A stretch of 64,000 nt of DNA, from contig PHSP01000001.1 in the NCBI GenBank assembly GCA_002862125.1, positions 1,054,001-1,118,000 of the forward strand, read 5' to 3'. Under the pieces are notes generated by a model. The model was not told the DNA's origin. It made no database searches and saw only the letters and a program-made list of their open reading frames with translations. This stretch comes from Methylobacter sp. KS41. GTDB taxonomy: Bacteria; Pseudomonadota; Gammaproteobacteria; Methylococcales; Methylomonadaceae. Shown here in pieces: positions 48,149-58,668 of the stretch (positions are counted from its first letter, which is position 1; the number at the start of each line of letters is the position of its first letter). A program made the position numbers and the translations under genes.

Positions 48149-49324
48149 TTATTTAGGTTCTTCGCTTAACTGTTGTATTTTTTTTAACTCCTCGTAAAAC
48201 TCCGGGTGTTTTTGCAGGTGTTCAGCCCTTCCATTTAACAAGTCCTGATAGTCAGCCTCAATGTTACTGGAAACCAGTGGACGGCCAAATTCCGGTTTTT
48301 TACCCGTTTCGCTAAACATATCCGCAAGCATCATGTCACCCATTTCAAAATTAAAGTGTCTAGAGTCCTGCCAATACTTTGCTGTCTTACCTATAGGCTC
48401 GGTTGTTATAGCGTTATAACCAAAAAATTGCCAAGCGCGGACTTGGTCCGGCTTAGCTTCTGCCTCGATTAAGCCTGCGATTTCTTTCATGGCATGCCAG
48501 TTCGCGACTTCATCGCCGCATCGCCTATCCCATTCCTCCTTATACACATGCTGCGGATAAGCGAATAACACCAATTCGACATTATGTTCTTTAGCTATTT
48601 TTATCACTCTACGTAAGCCGCTTAAATCAAAAGCGCTCCCATTAGCTGAATTAAATGGAACATCCTGGGTAACTATTGCCTTCACACAATTGGGTCGATT
48701 TTTGTTATGTTTGAGAAAGAGCTGGTAGTCTTCTCCGAAACGGATATTGACTACAGGCTTATCTCGATTAAAAAAATACATTCCTTCCCTGGTGTGACTG
48801 GGCTTTTCAGTTTTTTGTTTTGTTATGGTATTTATGGAGGCGACTAAAGCGGGCTTAGACAGTAAAAGTTCTCCCAAATTAATTTGCCCAAACTTTGCAA
48901 AATCTTTTTCACAATTGGCAACAGACAAATTTTCCGGATGAAAGCCTATTAATGCACGCTTTATGTTGGCATGGGCTACAGCATACTCAAAGTGGCATTG
49001 GACCATAGCCCATGGAGCGCCCGCCATAGCGAAGTTCATTCCTTTCAAACGGCCATGATCCGTGAAAAACACATTGTTGGGATCAAGACCTATTTCCGAA
49101 AATGAGCTGCCAAGAATAATAGCTTCAGGTTGATCACGCACCAGCAATTGAGGTTTAACATGGCGCTCATAGTTTCGAAATTCTGATTTGATCGCATTGA
49201 AACCATTAATCTCTATATCCCGGAAATACCAAAAGGGATCAACGATGCGATTGAGTAATCCGATAAAGGCAAAAATAGAAAGACTCGTGCATAGAAATCT
49301 GATGACAAACTGTTTGGTAGTCAT
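48149..49324 (-). CDS. SGNH-like membrane-anchored protein, partner of second MBOAT
   Basis: A 391-residue protein with an N-terminal membrane helix (about residues 6-27) and a periplasmic part holding AIILGSSFSEIGLDP (SGNH block I variant, GSS in place of GDS) and DSRHFNFEMGDMM (possible block V DxxH). It starts four bases after the MBOAT stop. The plan equals the 40.6 kb partner but sequence similarity looks low, so the two pairs probably act on different glycans or acyl groups. Confidence 0.7.
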   Translation of the reverse strand: MTTKQFVIRFLCTSLSIFAFIGLLNRIVDPFWYFRDIEINGFNAIKSEFRNYERHVKPQLLVRDQPEAIILGSSFSEIGLDPNNVFFTDHGRLKGMNFAMAGAPWAMVQCHFEYAVAHANIKRALIGFHPENLSVANCEKDFAKFGQINLGELLLSKPALVASINTITKQKTEKPSHTREGMYFFNRDKPVVNIRFGEDYQLFLKHNKNRPNCVKAIVTQDVPFNSANGSAFDLSGLRRVIKIAKEHNVELVLFAYPQHVYKEEWDRRCGDEVANWHAMKEIAGLIEAEAKPDQVRAWQFFGYNAITTEPIGKTAKYWQDSRHFNFEMGDMMLADMFSETGKKPEFGRPLVSSNIEADYQDLLNGRAEHLQKHPEFYEELKKIQQLSEEPK

Positions 49325-49328
49325 TTAT

Positions 49329-50867
49329 TTAAAACTGGAAGTAAATAAATTCGGATAACTCCGAGATAGACAGGATTGAGTATACCGCGCACGCCACACT
49401 GGCTGCTAACCAGGCATAAGTGGGCTGCCACTGCAAACGTGTAGCTTCGCTGTCTTCCGGAATGTTCAGCGCCGGTTTAAAGTTCATCATCATTTGCTGG
49501 CTATTGGGAGCGATCCATATAATGAGCATTGAGACCAAAATCCAGTTAATCGCGCCACCCTTGATAAGCGCTTCCGTGTTGCTAAAAGGCACGCCCTGCC
49601 TGGTCAACCACTGCCCGAATGCACCCCACTTCGGTAGCCAGACATCCGGTAGGACAAAGCCGTTCATACCTGCCATGGCTTTGAGGATAGCCGTAGCTGT
49701 GCTGATATTCTCGGCCCTGAACACTACCCACGCCACCACCACTGCAAGAAATGTGATCAACACAGATATTGCATGCATGGTTTTGGATGAAGGTCCATGC
49801 CAAAATCGCTTATGCAGCAGTTGCCAGCCATGATTGATCACCAGATAACAACCATGCAGCCCGCCCCAAACTATATAAGTCCAGCCGGCGCCATGCCATA
49901 GCCCTCCCAGCAGCATGGTAATCAGCAAATTCAGATACCGGCGGACATTGCCTTTGCGGTTACCGCCTAGCGGTATATAAAGGTAATCACGCAAGAAGTG
50001 TGATAGCGTCATATGCCAGCGCCGCCAGAACTCAATAATGTTCACTGATTTGTAGGGAGAATGAAAATTCAGGGGAAGTGTTACACCAAATAGCCTGGAC
50101 AATCCTATCGCCATGTCGGAATAACCTGAGAAATCGAAATATAGTTGCAGCGTGTAACAAATCGCCCCGCCCCAGGCATCCAAAAAAGTAAGCTCTATCC
50201 CCGAACCATGCGCGGCGAAAACCGGACCTACATACTTTGCAATGCCGTCAGCGGCCACCACTTTTTTGAATAGCCCGATAAAAAAAATCGTCAGCCCTGC
50301 TAACGCATTCTCATAACTGAAACGGTAGGTTGAAGACTTTGCAAATTGCGGCATCATTTCCTTATGATGCAAAACAGGACCGGCAATCAGGTGGGGAAAA
50401 TAAGTGACAAAAAGTGTGTAGTGAATGAAATTGTACTCTTTCACCTTACCCTGATAGGTATCCACCAAAAAGGCGATCTGGGTGAAGGTAAAAAAAGAAA
50501 TTCCGAGCGGAAGAATAAACTCACTGGTCATCAGCGCTGTGCCGGCCAGATGATTCAGGTTTTCTATAAAAAAATTAGCATACTTGAAATAACCCAGCAA
50601 AACCAAGTTGGAAATAATAGCGCCGGACAGCAGCAGTTTTGGTCCGCTCAGGAATCGGTGACCGATCAAATATCCGGCCCCATAATTAAATGCGACAGAA
50701 CCAAGCAACAGCCCCACAAAGCGCACATCCCACCAGCCATAGAAAAATAGCGATGCCGCTGTAAGCCAAAGCGCGGCAAGGCGGTGACTGTATCGCGCGA
50801 TACTATAAAACCCGAAAAAAACAATCGGGAGAAATCCAAAAATAAAAACGTGTGAGTTAAATAACAT
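49329..50867 (-). CDS. MBOAT family O-acyltransferase (AlgI-like)
   Basis: A 512-residue multi-pass acyltransferase. YFDFSGYSDMAIGLSRLFG, EFWRRWHMTLSHFLRDYLYIPLGGNRKG and LLGGLWHGAGWTYIVWGGLHG (catalytic His) are the standard AlgI-type motifs. It is closer to the alginate O-acetyltransferase AlgI type than the 41.5 kb copy, which lacks the LGGNRKG segment. With the following SGNH protein it likely O-acetylates an exopolysaccharide. Confidence 0.92.
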   Translation of the reverse strand: MLFNSHVFIFGFLPIVFFGFYSIARYSHRLAALWLTAASLFFYGWWDVRFVGLLLGSVAFNYGAGYLIGHRFLSGPKLLLSGAIISNLVLLGYFKYANFFIENLNHLAGTALMTSEFILPLGISFFTFTQIAFLVDTYQGKVKEYNFIHYTLFVTYFPHLIAGPVLHHKEMMPQFAKSSTYRFSYENALAGLTIFFIGLFKKVVAADGIAKYVGPVFAAHGSGIELTFLDAWGGAICYTLQLYFDFSGYSDMAIGLSRLFGVTLPLNFHSPYKSVNIIEFWRRWHMTLSHFLRDYLYIPLGGNRKGNVRRYLNLLITMLLGGLWHGAGWTYIVWGGLHGCYLVINHGWQLLHKRFWHGPSSKTMHAISVLITFLAVVVAWVVFRAENISTATAILKAMAGMNGFVLPDVWLPKWGAFGQWLTRQGVPFSNTEALIKGGAINWILVSMLIIWIAPNSQQMMMNFKPALNIPEDSEATRLQWQPTYAWLAASVACAVYSILSISELSEFIYFQF

Positions 50868-51537
50868 GGGTAAAATCTGGAATTTGTCCGGCTAGATCAT
50901 ATCCGGCCGGTGATTATGCTTCATTTGAAACGACAACATTATTAAAAAACAGCACTATATGATTGACTGCACATATCACTGTTGCCGCTTTAAATAAATC
51001 AATAAAAATTTGGGTTATGAAAGCATAACCTGGCCCTATTGAACTTCTGAAATTGAGAGTATCCGAGGTAAATAGCGCATTAATGACTTAAGTTTATAAT
51101 CAAGTGCTTTGTCGCATTGGTTGCAATGACATAGACGAAGAGTAAAGCGTTTAATTTTAACAGTTTTGACTGGTCATCCCAATTAAAAAGTTTATGGCGA
51201 AACCAGGGCGATGTTTGCACAAGACTACATACTTTTGCGTTAAGCTGGTATGCAAAACGAACTTTTTGATATAGGGCGACGCCATCAAATGTCTTCGATG
51301 GCGGTTGAAACACTTGCTCGATTTTTCAGTCCATTTCTTTAGACGCTTTTACTGATTTTGTAAGCCTGATTGAGCCTAAAGGTTGAACAGGAAAAATTGA
51401 CTTTGATTGCCAGAAATCTGAACGCTAACTATAAAACTTTTACTTTTCAATGTAAAAAGGACATTGAATCCATTAAAAAACACCACTGCATCATCCTTAG
51501 GGACAAAGTCTGGCCCAGTAAAGCCCTAGCTGAAGGA
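50868..51537. other. Gene-poor interval
   Basis: About 670 bases upstream of the second MBOAT gene and downstream of the decarboxylase. Frames at 51080-51313 (minus) and 51370-51630 (plus) lack ribosome binding sites and recognisable motifs. It should contain the promoter of the MBOAT-SGNH-AIM24-acyltransferase run. Confidence 0.45.
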
Positions 51538-53211
51538 TCAAGAGCATGCGATTTGTTCGCGAGCTTCCATTACCTGATCGACTACCGAATCAATTGCTTT
51601 CAGGTCAGTCCACGGACTCATGATGAATGACTTCAAAGCGGCGATAGCCGGTGCTTCCGGGTAGTTTGCGTACCGGTAGGCAAGCGTCCAGGAGAGCAAT
51701 ACGCCCTCGCCTTGCATGACGCGTTCGCAAATCAAATCGAATATCCGCCGGTTATAGCGATTATGCTCCAATAACTGGTTGCGGTAATCGGGGTCGTTAA
51801 GCTCGCGGCGCAAGGCTTCACCCGCGTCCACGCCAGGGGGATAAATGCGGAACAGGGTGACCGGGCCATAGTTGTAGTCGTTAAGCACATATATACAGGC
51901 ATGCCGCTCGAGCCGCTCGCGCAGCATTTCCGCCATTTCTACATTATGCCCGATTAACACACGGTAACCTTTCTTGCCTAAAAGACGAATGCTCGCCAGG
52001 GTCGCCAGCGCTCCGGCCCCGGAGCGCGAGCATTCGAGGGTGTAGATGCCGGGGTGATAATGGCCGACCTGGTAAAGATAAGGCATTTGTTCCGGCGCAC
52101 GGCTGAGCAGCGCCAGGGAACTCCGGTCTTTAATCAGAAACACGCTTGAAATATAGGGTGCGTAGCCGGTTTTGTGTAAATCGATGCCAATGCTGTCGGC
52201 CATTTGCAAACTGTCGATGCGCTCCAGGGAATCCGTTAATGAACGCAGGGTGCGGGCGTGAAACCCCAATGGGTTATCGTCAAAGTCGTAATCCCGGAAC
52301 ACTGCCCATGCCCATCCAATCACGGCATCCGCGTGAACATGAGGAACATAGTCAAGTCTGTATTCGTCCACCAGACAATCACGCAAATGAACGATGGCGG
52401 CTAAATCATCTATCCCGAACGCATCCGTAGTGCCAAGTGTTGCAATGATCACGGCTACTTTATGACCTTGATTCAACGTTGCGCGCAAAGCATCCTCCAA
52501 TGCCGATAATGACATCTCATTGTTTGAGGTTGATGGAACGGCTATCAGGTTTTTCATTCCCAGGCCCAGCCACGCTGCAACATTCAGGCGCGAATAATGA
52601 GACACATCAGAGGAGAATATCTTGATATCTTCGCGAATGCCTTCCTGCATGCCCTTCCCTCCCAGTATTTTTTCGATGCCCAGTTTACAGCCGTAGAGAA
52701 TGGTGCCGGTACCGCCAAAGGTAAACAAGCCGCCAGACTGTTGGGGATCATAGCCGACCAAACCGGAAAGCATTGCAATAGACTGGATTTCAGCTTCGGA
52801 AAAACGCCCGGAATATTCATCCGAAATGATATTTGGGTTATAAAGCGCTGCCGCAATAAACGCCGTGATACTGGGGATAGTGGGCGGCGGTATCACATTA
52901 ACCTGTGCACTCGGATGTGACCAGATTGTCATGCCCTGACAGTAATCGGCCAGCATCCCGGTCACTTCCTCAACAGAACTTATGCCCTCCGGGAATACCG
53001 CCTGTTGGCTTGCCTCATAATGACTATTCTTGACGCCGGAGCCCAGCAACGGCAGCGCTGATTTCAAGCCGTCCACCTGATCCAGAAAGCGCGAAACGGA
53101 ATGAACAAAATAGCCATCCATAATGGGATCGGATACGGGAGACGGAAAATAAGTCTTCAGATGGTCAAGAACATCTGAATAGTGACGCCGTTGTTTTCGC
53201 TCAACTTCCAT
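51538..53211 (-). CDS. PLP-dependent group II decarboxylase
   Basis: A 557-residue fold-type I enzyme of the glutamate/tyrosine/aspartate decarboxylase group. The PLP lysine lies in IGIDLHKTGYAPYIS; HVHADAVIGWAW holds the ring-binding Asp and stacking His; GGTGTILYGCKLG is the phosphate region. It decarboxylates an amino acid (which one is not clear) to an amine; the long C-terminal domain with VTLFRIYPPGVD is typical. It is monocistronic, between the MBOAT region and comEC. Confidence 0.88.
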   Translation of the reverse strand: MEVERKQRRHYSDVLDHLKTYFPSPVSDPIMDGYFVHSVSRFLDQVDGLKSALPLLGSGVKNSHYEASQQAVFPEGISSVEEVTGMLADYCQGMTIWSHPSAQVNVIPPPTIPSITAFIAAALYNPNIISDEYSGRFSEAEIQSIAMLSGLVGYDPQQSGGLFTFGGTGTILYGCKLGIEKILGGKGMQEGIREDIKIFSSDVSHYSRLNVAAWLGLGMKNLIAVPSTSNNEMSLSALEDALRATLNQGHKVAVIIATLGTTDAFGIDDLAAIVHLRDCLVDEYRLDYVPHVHADAVIGWAWAVFRDYDFDDNPLGFHARTLRSLTDSLERIDSLQMADSIGIDLHKTGYAPYISSVFLIKDRSSLALLSRAPEQMPYLYQVGHYHPGIYTLECSRSGAGALATLASIRLLGKKGYRVLIGHNVEMAEMLRERLERHACIYVLNDYNYGPVTLFRIYPPGVDAGEALRRELNDPDYRNQLLEHNRYNRRIFDLICERVMQGEGVLLSWTLAYRYANYPEAPAIAALKSFIMSPWTDLKAIDSVVDQVMEAREQIACS

Positions 53212-53384
53212 TGCACCCCCTTTTACTCACCTGGACAACATATTGGAACAGTTTACCTGACGATAACACCCTGAACCAACAATTCTTGTTCCGGCAAGAA
53301 CCTCTGTAAAGCAGCCGTAGAATGCATAGCAAACGGCTTAACTTCAAACTGTTCGATCCTGTGCCTGAAAACGTTATTTGCATC

Positions 53385-55288
53385 TTACTTAACATTCCAA
53401 TACTTGCTTTCCGTGTCACGCATAGACTGCACGACCCATAAACCGTCTTTCACATTAATCGTAATCGCACCACTGTCTGCAGTATTCAGCCATTCTGATT
53501 TTATCTGCTCATAACGCGCCAAGACTTCCCTGTGAGGATGGCCGAATTGATTGCGGTAACCAGCGGGAATCAACACATATTCAGGCCGCACGGTTTGAAG
53601 AAACTTAAGTGTGGATGAAGTTTTACTGCCGTGATGGGGAGCAATTAACACGCCGGCTTTTAAACTTTTACCATAGGTCTTGGTCAACCAGGATTCTGCT
53701 GAGGCCTCTATATCACTAGTCATAAGTACCGTACCCTGTTCAGACTGGATTTTCAGCACGCAGGAATTATCGTTTTCTGAAGCAAACGCTTGCTGCGGCG
53801 GTGACAACAATGTGAATTTGACTTTATCCCATGTCCAGGATTGTCCAGCCGCGCATTGTGTGGGCGAATAATCACTTAACTGCTTCGGAGCGCTGGTCAG
53901 CACCTGTCCGGCCGGCATGGCGCGCAGTAAAGACACTGCACCGCCGATATGATCATTATCGCCGTGACTGATGATCAATTTGTCAATCTTGCTTGCGCCT
54001 TGCTGCCGCAAAAAAGGCAATACCACACTTCTTCCCGTATCGCTTTCAGCTGAAAATTTGACGCCGGTATCATAAACCAGCCAATGATTTGCAGTTTGCA
54101 CGACTGCCGACAGACCTTGCCCGATATCCAGCAAAGTCATAGAAATGGCGCCTGTTGCCGGTTTTTGGGGCGCCGTGAAAACCAGCGGCAAAAACATCAC
54201 CAGACTCAACCATCGGGCCGGCATGCCGCGAGGAGCCAGCAAGAGCAAAACTCCGGGGATGGCAAACGCTAATGCCCATACCGGGGGCGGCGCATGGTTT
54301 ATGGTTGCCAACGGCAGCCCTGCCAAGCGCTCTAACAGCCACCATAAACCTTGTAACAATTTGTCAACGATAATCAACAGCTTACTCGCTACCAGCGGCA
54401 AACTGAACAGCAGTAAAACCGCCAGTAAAGACATGGGCACCGCCAGCAGGCTTATGACTGGCACCGCAATAAAATTAGCCACTGGCGAAATAAAGGAAAC
54501 CTGTTGAAAAAAGAACAGCAACAACGGCGATAATCCCACCGAAGTCACCCAATTGATTTTCAACACCTCCTGACAATAACCGGATTTTTCCAAGCGTCCG
54601 GCAACAGCATAAATAATCAGGCTCACCGCGAGAAATGACAGCCAAAAGCCGGCTGACAACACCGCCAGAGGATCAAACGCTAACACCGCAAACAGGGCAA
54701 CGGCCAGCGTATTAAAAGGGCGGGTATTTCTCTGAAGGATAATGGCGATCATAACTATAGCGAGCATTATCACCGAGCGTTGCGCCGGCACTGAAAATCC
54801 CGCTAATGCTGAGTAAAAAACTGCTGCAAGCATCGCCGCAATAGCGGCGACTCGTTGTGGAGACCATGCCAGCACTCCCGTCCAAGCCCAGATCTTAAGA
54901 ACTAAAAAATAAATCAGGCCGGCAATGAGACCAACATGTGACCCGGAAATAACAACCAAATGGGTAGTTCCTGTCTTACGGAATACGTCCCACTGATTTT
55001 GCGTAATACTGCTCCCATCCCCAATAGTCAACGCCTTAATCAGCGCGAGACCAGGGCTATTATTCAACAAACGCGACAGACGGTCGGCAATACTTTGCCG
55101 CCAAACGGAAATACTGGCCCAAGCCGGATCGCTCCCCAGTAAAACCGGTTTCGGAGCTGGCCGCACATAGCCAGCGGCGCCAATGCCCTGGGTAAATAAC
55201 CAGCGTTCATAATCAAATCCGCCTGGGTTTAAACTCCCATGAGGACGTTTTAACTTGACCACAAAAAACCAGTGCTGGCCAGCCTTAA
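53385..55288 (-). pseudogene. comEC: comEC, 3' part (interrupted by IS)
   Basis: The C-terminal ~630 residues of the ComEC/Rec2 DNA-uptake channel. It contains the competence membrane domain (LIKALTIGDGSSI, THLVVISGSHVGL, GFSVPAQRSVIM) and the metallo-beta-lactamase-like domain (ISHGDNDHIGG, LIAPHHGSKTS) that degrades the non-transported strand. It is cut from its N-terminus by the IS element at 55289. The first available start (GTG 55262) is internal, so a working channel is not expected. The domain itself shows no other damage. Confidence 0.93.
55285..55288. repeat. TTAA target-site duplication, left copy
   Basis: The four bases directly outside the left IS end are repeated as 57398-57401 outside the right end, as expected for a target-site duplication. 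Confidence 0.85.
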
Positions 55289-55301
55289 CCCATCTTCGTG
55301 A
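55289..55301. repeat. Left terminal inverted repeat of IS
   Basis: CCCATCTTCGTGA, identical to the reverse complement of 57385-57397. Confidence 0.93.
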
Positions 55302-55342
55302 ATTCTACTGATAATTTCTTGTTATTTCAATAAGTTAAAATT

Positions 55343-57229
55343 TTAATTTATCTCAAATGGCACTACATATTTTTTCTTATCAATAATCGTCTTACATTTA
55401 CCTATCAGGTCAGGTTTGATACTTAAGGCTGCGTATAGTTGTTTTTGGCGTGTTTCGGCTTGGGTTGTTGTGCGCAGGTGAATGGTCTTATTATCCTCTG
55501 TCGGCAAGGTAATCGTGAGGCGTTGTTGGGTCGACATAATGTTGCGTATGCTGTCCCAGCTTAAATGGATACCCTGCTGCTTGAGTTGATAGCGCAGGGT
55601 ATGCACCAGATGGTAGGCCATTAAAGTAATGAACAAGTGTCCGGTGACGCGTTCTTCTTTATGGTGGAAAACTGGACGTAAGCCGAGGTCGGTTTTCAAG
55701 CTTCTGAACGTGGCTTCGATCTCGGTCAGCATGATATAGGTTGACCACAATTGTTCTTCCGACCAGTCCGGAGTAGTGGTTCTCAGGCAGTAAACTCCGC
55801 AGTGCCGGTCTTTTTGTTCACTTTTGGGTTCACGCTGCCATTCAATACGGATGGCGTTGTTTTTCGCGTCATCAGCAATGACTTCAATGCGGTAGTCTTG
55901 CGCGACGCGGCTGTTTTTTTCGCGCAGCCGGCCAATGCGTTCGAGTATTTTCGCGTAGTTTTTGATCGTGCCTTTTTTGTCCAAACCGGCATGGAGCTTG
56001 TCGAGCCCCTCTTCCAGACGAACGTGGAAGCGGTTGCGGATGGCCTGTTCTTTTTTGGCTTTTTGATCGGAGTGGCAATAGAGCCGGGTTTCCCCGGTTT
56101 CTGCATCGATTGTGCGGTAAACGCTGACTTTGCTCTGTCCGGTTTCCCTAACCAGTACGGCATTATCCTGGTCTCTGGGATCTTGTAGGTAGCGTTCCCG
56201 GCTGACCACCAGGTAAAGATAACCGCGCGCGCTTAACCAGGCGAGATTGTCAGCGCTGGCAATGCCGGCATCCATGATAATGACCGGTTTTTCTCCGGCT
56301 AATGGATTTTTCCCCTGCAGACCGTCCAGCATCAGCGCCAACGTGGCGGGCTCGCTGGCGTTGCCTGGAAAGACCTGGCTGCTGAGCGGGAAGCCATTGC
56401 CATCCAGAACCAGACCTAAGGTCACCAATGGGCAATCACGGCGTTTTTCTTTGGAGCGGCCGAACCGGGCCTTGGGGTTTTGGGCGCACTGGCCTTCAAA
56501 ATAGGTGTTGGTCAAGTCGTACAAGACGATGCTCCGGTTTAAATCGAATAAGGTCTGCTCCTGAGCACCCAGAAAAGTTTCCAGCGCCGACTGGTGTTTG
56601 AGCAACTTATCGCTGATGGTGTACAGGCGCGTCAGACTGGTGCTGCCGTAGTCATGATCAAGCAGTTCACCCAGGCCGGTACGTGCTTGCAGCCAGTCAT
56701 GGGTCTGCAGTTCGCTGCCGGGTGAAATCATGCGCCCTATGATGCTGCCCAATGCCGCCGCGGCATCGATTTTGTTAAAGCCCAGTGCGGCAAGCTTCTG
56801 ATCCAGCTGCAACTGCATGACCGCATGCAACGCCAACGTTTCCCCGCCGATGCTGCGGGCTTGATGGGCTTCGATATGATTAATGCCGACACTATGATAA
56901 TCCTGCCCGGGCGTCGCTGCCGCCACCGGTTGCGCCAGTTTCGCGATGATGAGGTCGCTATAGCGCACGGCGGCGGCCTCCAGAAGTTGACCGGCATCAT
57001 CCTCTAAATGAAACAACTCGTCTTGGCGCGGCGCTGAGCCTTGCAGAAGCTGTTCAATGCTGGCCGCAAGCAAGGGCCAGTGCGCGGGCTCAATGGCAAA
57101 GTCTTTGCCCAGATTGAGTAGCGTACGTTGCTTGACTTGTGTTCCCTCACGCACGGATTCAACGATCCGATAGGTATAGGAATCTTCGCCATGATCCGCT
57201 GTTTTAGTTTTGGTTCTTCGAATATACAT
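55343..57229 (-). CDS. IS1634-type DDE transposase
   Basis: A 628-residue transposase (642 if ATG 57271 is used). ATG 57229 gives MYIRRTKTKTADHGE, the usual opening of this family. The catalytic Asp residues are probably in VLYDLTNTYFEG and IIMDAGIASADN, and the Glu in the C-terminal YIMLTEIEATFRSLKTDLG with RPVFHHKEERVTGHLFI, an IS4-superfamily YREK-type signature. No frameshift or stop interrupts it, so the element may still move. Confidence 0.93.
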   Translation of the reverse strand: MYIRRTKTKTADHGEDSYTYRIVESVREGTQVKQRTLLNLGKDFAIEPAHWPLLAASIEQLLQGSAPRQDELFHLEDDAGQLLEAAAVRYSDLIIAKLAQPVAAATPGQDYHSVGINHIEAHQARSIGGETLALHAVMQLQLDQKLAALGFNKIDAAAALGSIIGRMISPGSELQTHDWLQARTGLGELLDHDYGSTSLTRLYTISDKLLKHQSALETFLGAQEQTLFDLNRSIVLYDLTNTYFEGQCAQNPKARFGRSKEKRRDCPLVTLGLVLDGNGFPLSSQVFPGNASEPATLALMLDGLQGKNPLAGEKPVIIMDAGIASADNLAWLSARGYLYLVVSRERYLQDPRDQDNAVLVRETGQSKVSVYRTIDAETGETRLYCHSDQKAKKEQAIRNRFHVRLEEGLDKLHAGLDKKGTIKNYAKILERIGRLREKNSRVAQDYRIEVIADDAKNNAIRIEWQREPKSEQKDRHCGVYCLRTTTPDWSEEQLWSTYIMLTEIEATFRSLKTDLGLRPVFHHKEERVTGHLFITLMAYHLVHTLRYQLKQQGIHLSWDSIRNIMSTQQRLTITLPTEDNKTIHLRTTTQAETRQKQLYAALSIKPDLIGKCKTIIDKKKYVVPFEIN

Positions 57230-57384
57230 GGCTCTAGCATGGGCGCTATTCCGGAAAAAATCAAGATGCAAACCTAAATGGATGGCACTACAAGAGAGAG
57301 CGAAAAATGAGCATTGATTTTAAAGGGTTTTTTCGAAATGAAAACCGCCGGTAACCAAAAATCAATAACTTAGGGCGACTGGAG

Positions 57385-57397
57385 TCACGAAGATGGG
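57385..57397. repeat. Right terminal inverted repeat of IS
   Basis: TCACGAAGATGGG, reverse complement of the left end. Confidence 0.93.
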
Positions 57398-57762
57398 TTA
57401 ATTGCTTGATCAGGAAAATACCAGCTTAATCTTAATTTGGAAGGCAGTTTTTTTGCCGAATCGATGATTATAAAATCAAAGCGTGTCAGTCTTTCATCCT
57501 GCTCCGGCAAACCGGCAATAATACCTTTAACAGGTATTTCGATGCCCTCCAGAGACTCCGGCAAACGGTCGGATAATCTGGCCATCGCAAAGACAATAGC
57601 CCACAGCAAACCCATTACAAAAAACACCCAGCGCCAATGCCGCAGCCATGCCATAATGCCAACTGCCACGGTGACGGCTATTAACCATTGACTGCCTGGC
57701 AATTCCTGAAACTGCTGCACTAGCACGAGTCCGGCTAAAAATGACAAGGCAGATAAAATCAT
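57398..57762 (-). pseudogene. comEC: comEC, 5' part (interrupted by IS)
   Basis: The first ~121 codons of ComEC: start MILSALSFLAGLVL, two or three membrane segments and the beginning of the OB-like domain (GIIAGLPEQDERLTRFDF). The frame enters the IS at SWYFPDQAI and stops four codons later (NPSS). Joined to the 3' part it reads PDQAIKAGQHWFF, a normal ComEC junction. It lies ~260 bases from the divergent DUF2062 gene. Confidence 0.92.
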
Positions 57763-58022
57763 TTAATTCCAGGGCATTTTTGAGGTTGATAAAAACCTGA
57801 TAAACTTGTAAGAACCTGCTAAAAGCCTGCTCGGCCAGCTCAGCACGAACGGATAAAAGTGAATACCTTCAACACATCCACCGTTCACACTGAGTTCTTT
57901 GGCTGCCCTCAAGGGAACCGCCTTTCCGGCTATGCGCAGATAACCTTCTGGAACGGCGGATTCTCAGATATCATAGCCTGCGAATTGTTTAGCTTATAAA
58001 TAACATTAACTTTGAAAAAACG

Positions 58023-58589
58023 ATGGCCAAAAAATTTATACAAAAACTTTTACATAAGTTTATACCTGACCGTGACGTGATTAAACAACACAAGAATCTT
58101 CAGTTCCTGGGTGATAAATTGCATGAGCCAAACCTCTGGCATTTGAACCGGCGCTCGGTGTCCATGGCTTTTGCAGTGGGTCTTTTTTGCGCATGGATTC
58201 CAACACCTGGGCAAATGGCGCTTGCAGCGCTAGGCGCATTTTATTTCAAGGGAAATTTACCAATTTCCGTAGGGCTGGTTTGGATAACCAATCCTCTAAC
58301 CATGCCGCCGCTATTTTATTTTGCTTACCGGGTTGGACTTTTGATTCTGAATGTCCCCGCTGCATCCTTTTCAGTAGACGCCATCCTGTCCGGCGATATT
58401 TTATTTCCGTTTCTGACAGGTTGCCTGATTATCGGGTTGATTTGCTCAACAGCAGGCTATTTTGGAATCGACTATCTCTGGCGTCATTATGCCACTAAAA
58501 AATGGCTAACAAGAAAACAAACAGGCAAGAACCTGTCTTCTAAAAAGAATCCATTCAAAGCAGTCGACTTTAATAGACCGGGGAAATAA
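58023..58589 (+). CDS. DUF2062 membrane protein
   Basis: A 188-residue protein with two to three membrane helices. The family core HLNRRSVSMAFAVGLFCAWIPTPGQM and VWITNPLTMPPLFYFAYRVG is clear. Function is unknown; DUF2062 genes often lie beside comEC and lolCDE in gammaproteobacteria, as here. The C-terminus is basic. Confidence 0.9.
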   Translation: MAKKFIQKLLHKFIPDRDVIKQHKNLQFLGDKLHEPNLWHLNRRSVSMAFAVGLFCAWIPTPGQMALAALGAFYFKGNLPISVGLVWITNPLTMPPLFYFAYRVGLLILNVPAASFSVDAILSGDILFPFLTGCLIIGLICSTAGYFGIDYLWRHYATKKWLTRKQTGKNLSSKKNPFKAVDFNRPGK

Positions 58590-58668
58590 AAACGCCGTAA
58601 AATAATCCATGCCTGAAAACGGCAACTAATGCCGTATCCCTGAAATCAGCTAATTTCGGATCAGACCT

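Larger units (their letters stand above)
55289..57397 (-). mobile_element. IS1634-like insertion sequence inside comEC
   Basis: A 2,109-bp element with perfect 13-bp terminal inverted repeats CCCATCTTCGTGA (55289-55301 and complement at 57385-57397), flanked by TTAA on both sides. It carries one DDE transposase gene. The ends were found by aligning the two junctions: deleting the element and one TTAA rejoins comEC in frame. The element looks intact and possibly active. Confidence 0.93.

Noticed and set aside
55751-56188. 145-codon frame antisense to the transposase
   Set aside because: Lies wholly opposite a well-supported transposase; composition is a reflection of that gene.
58618-58634. 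ACGGCA/TGCCGT inverted repeat between DUF2062 and lolD genes
   Set aside because: Short stem and no T run on either strand; not convincing as a terminator.
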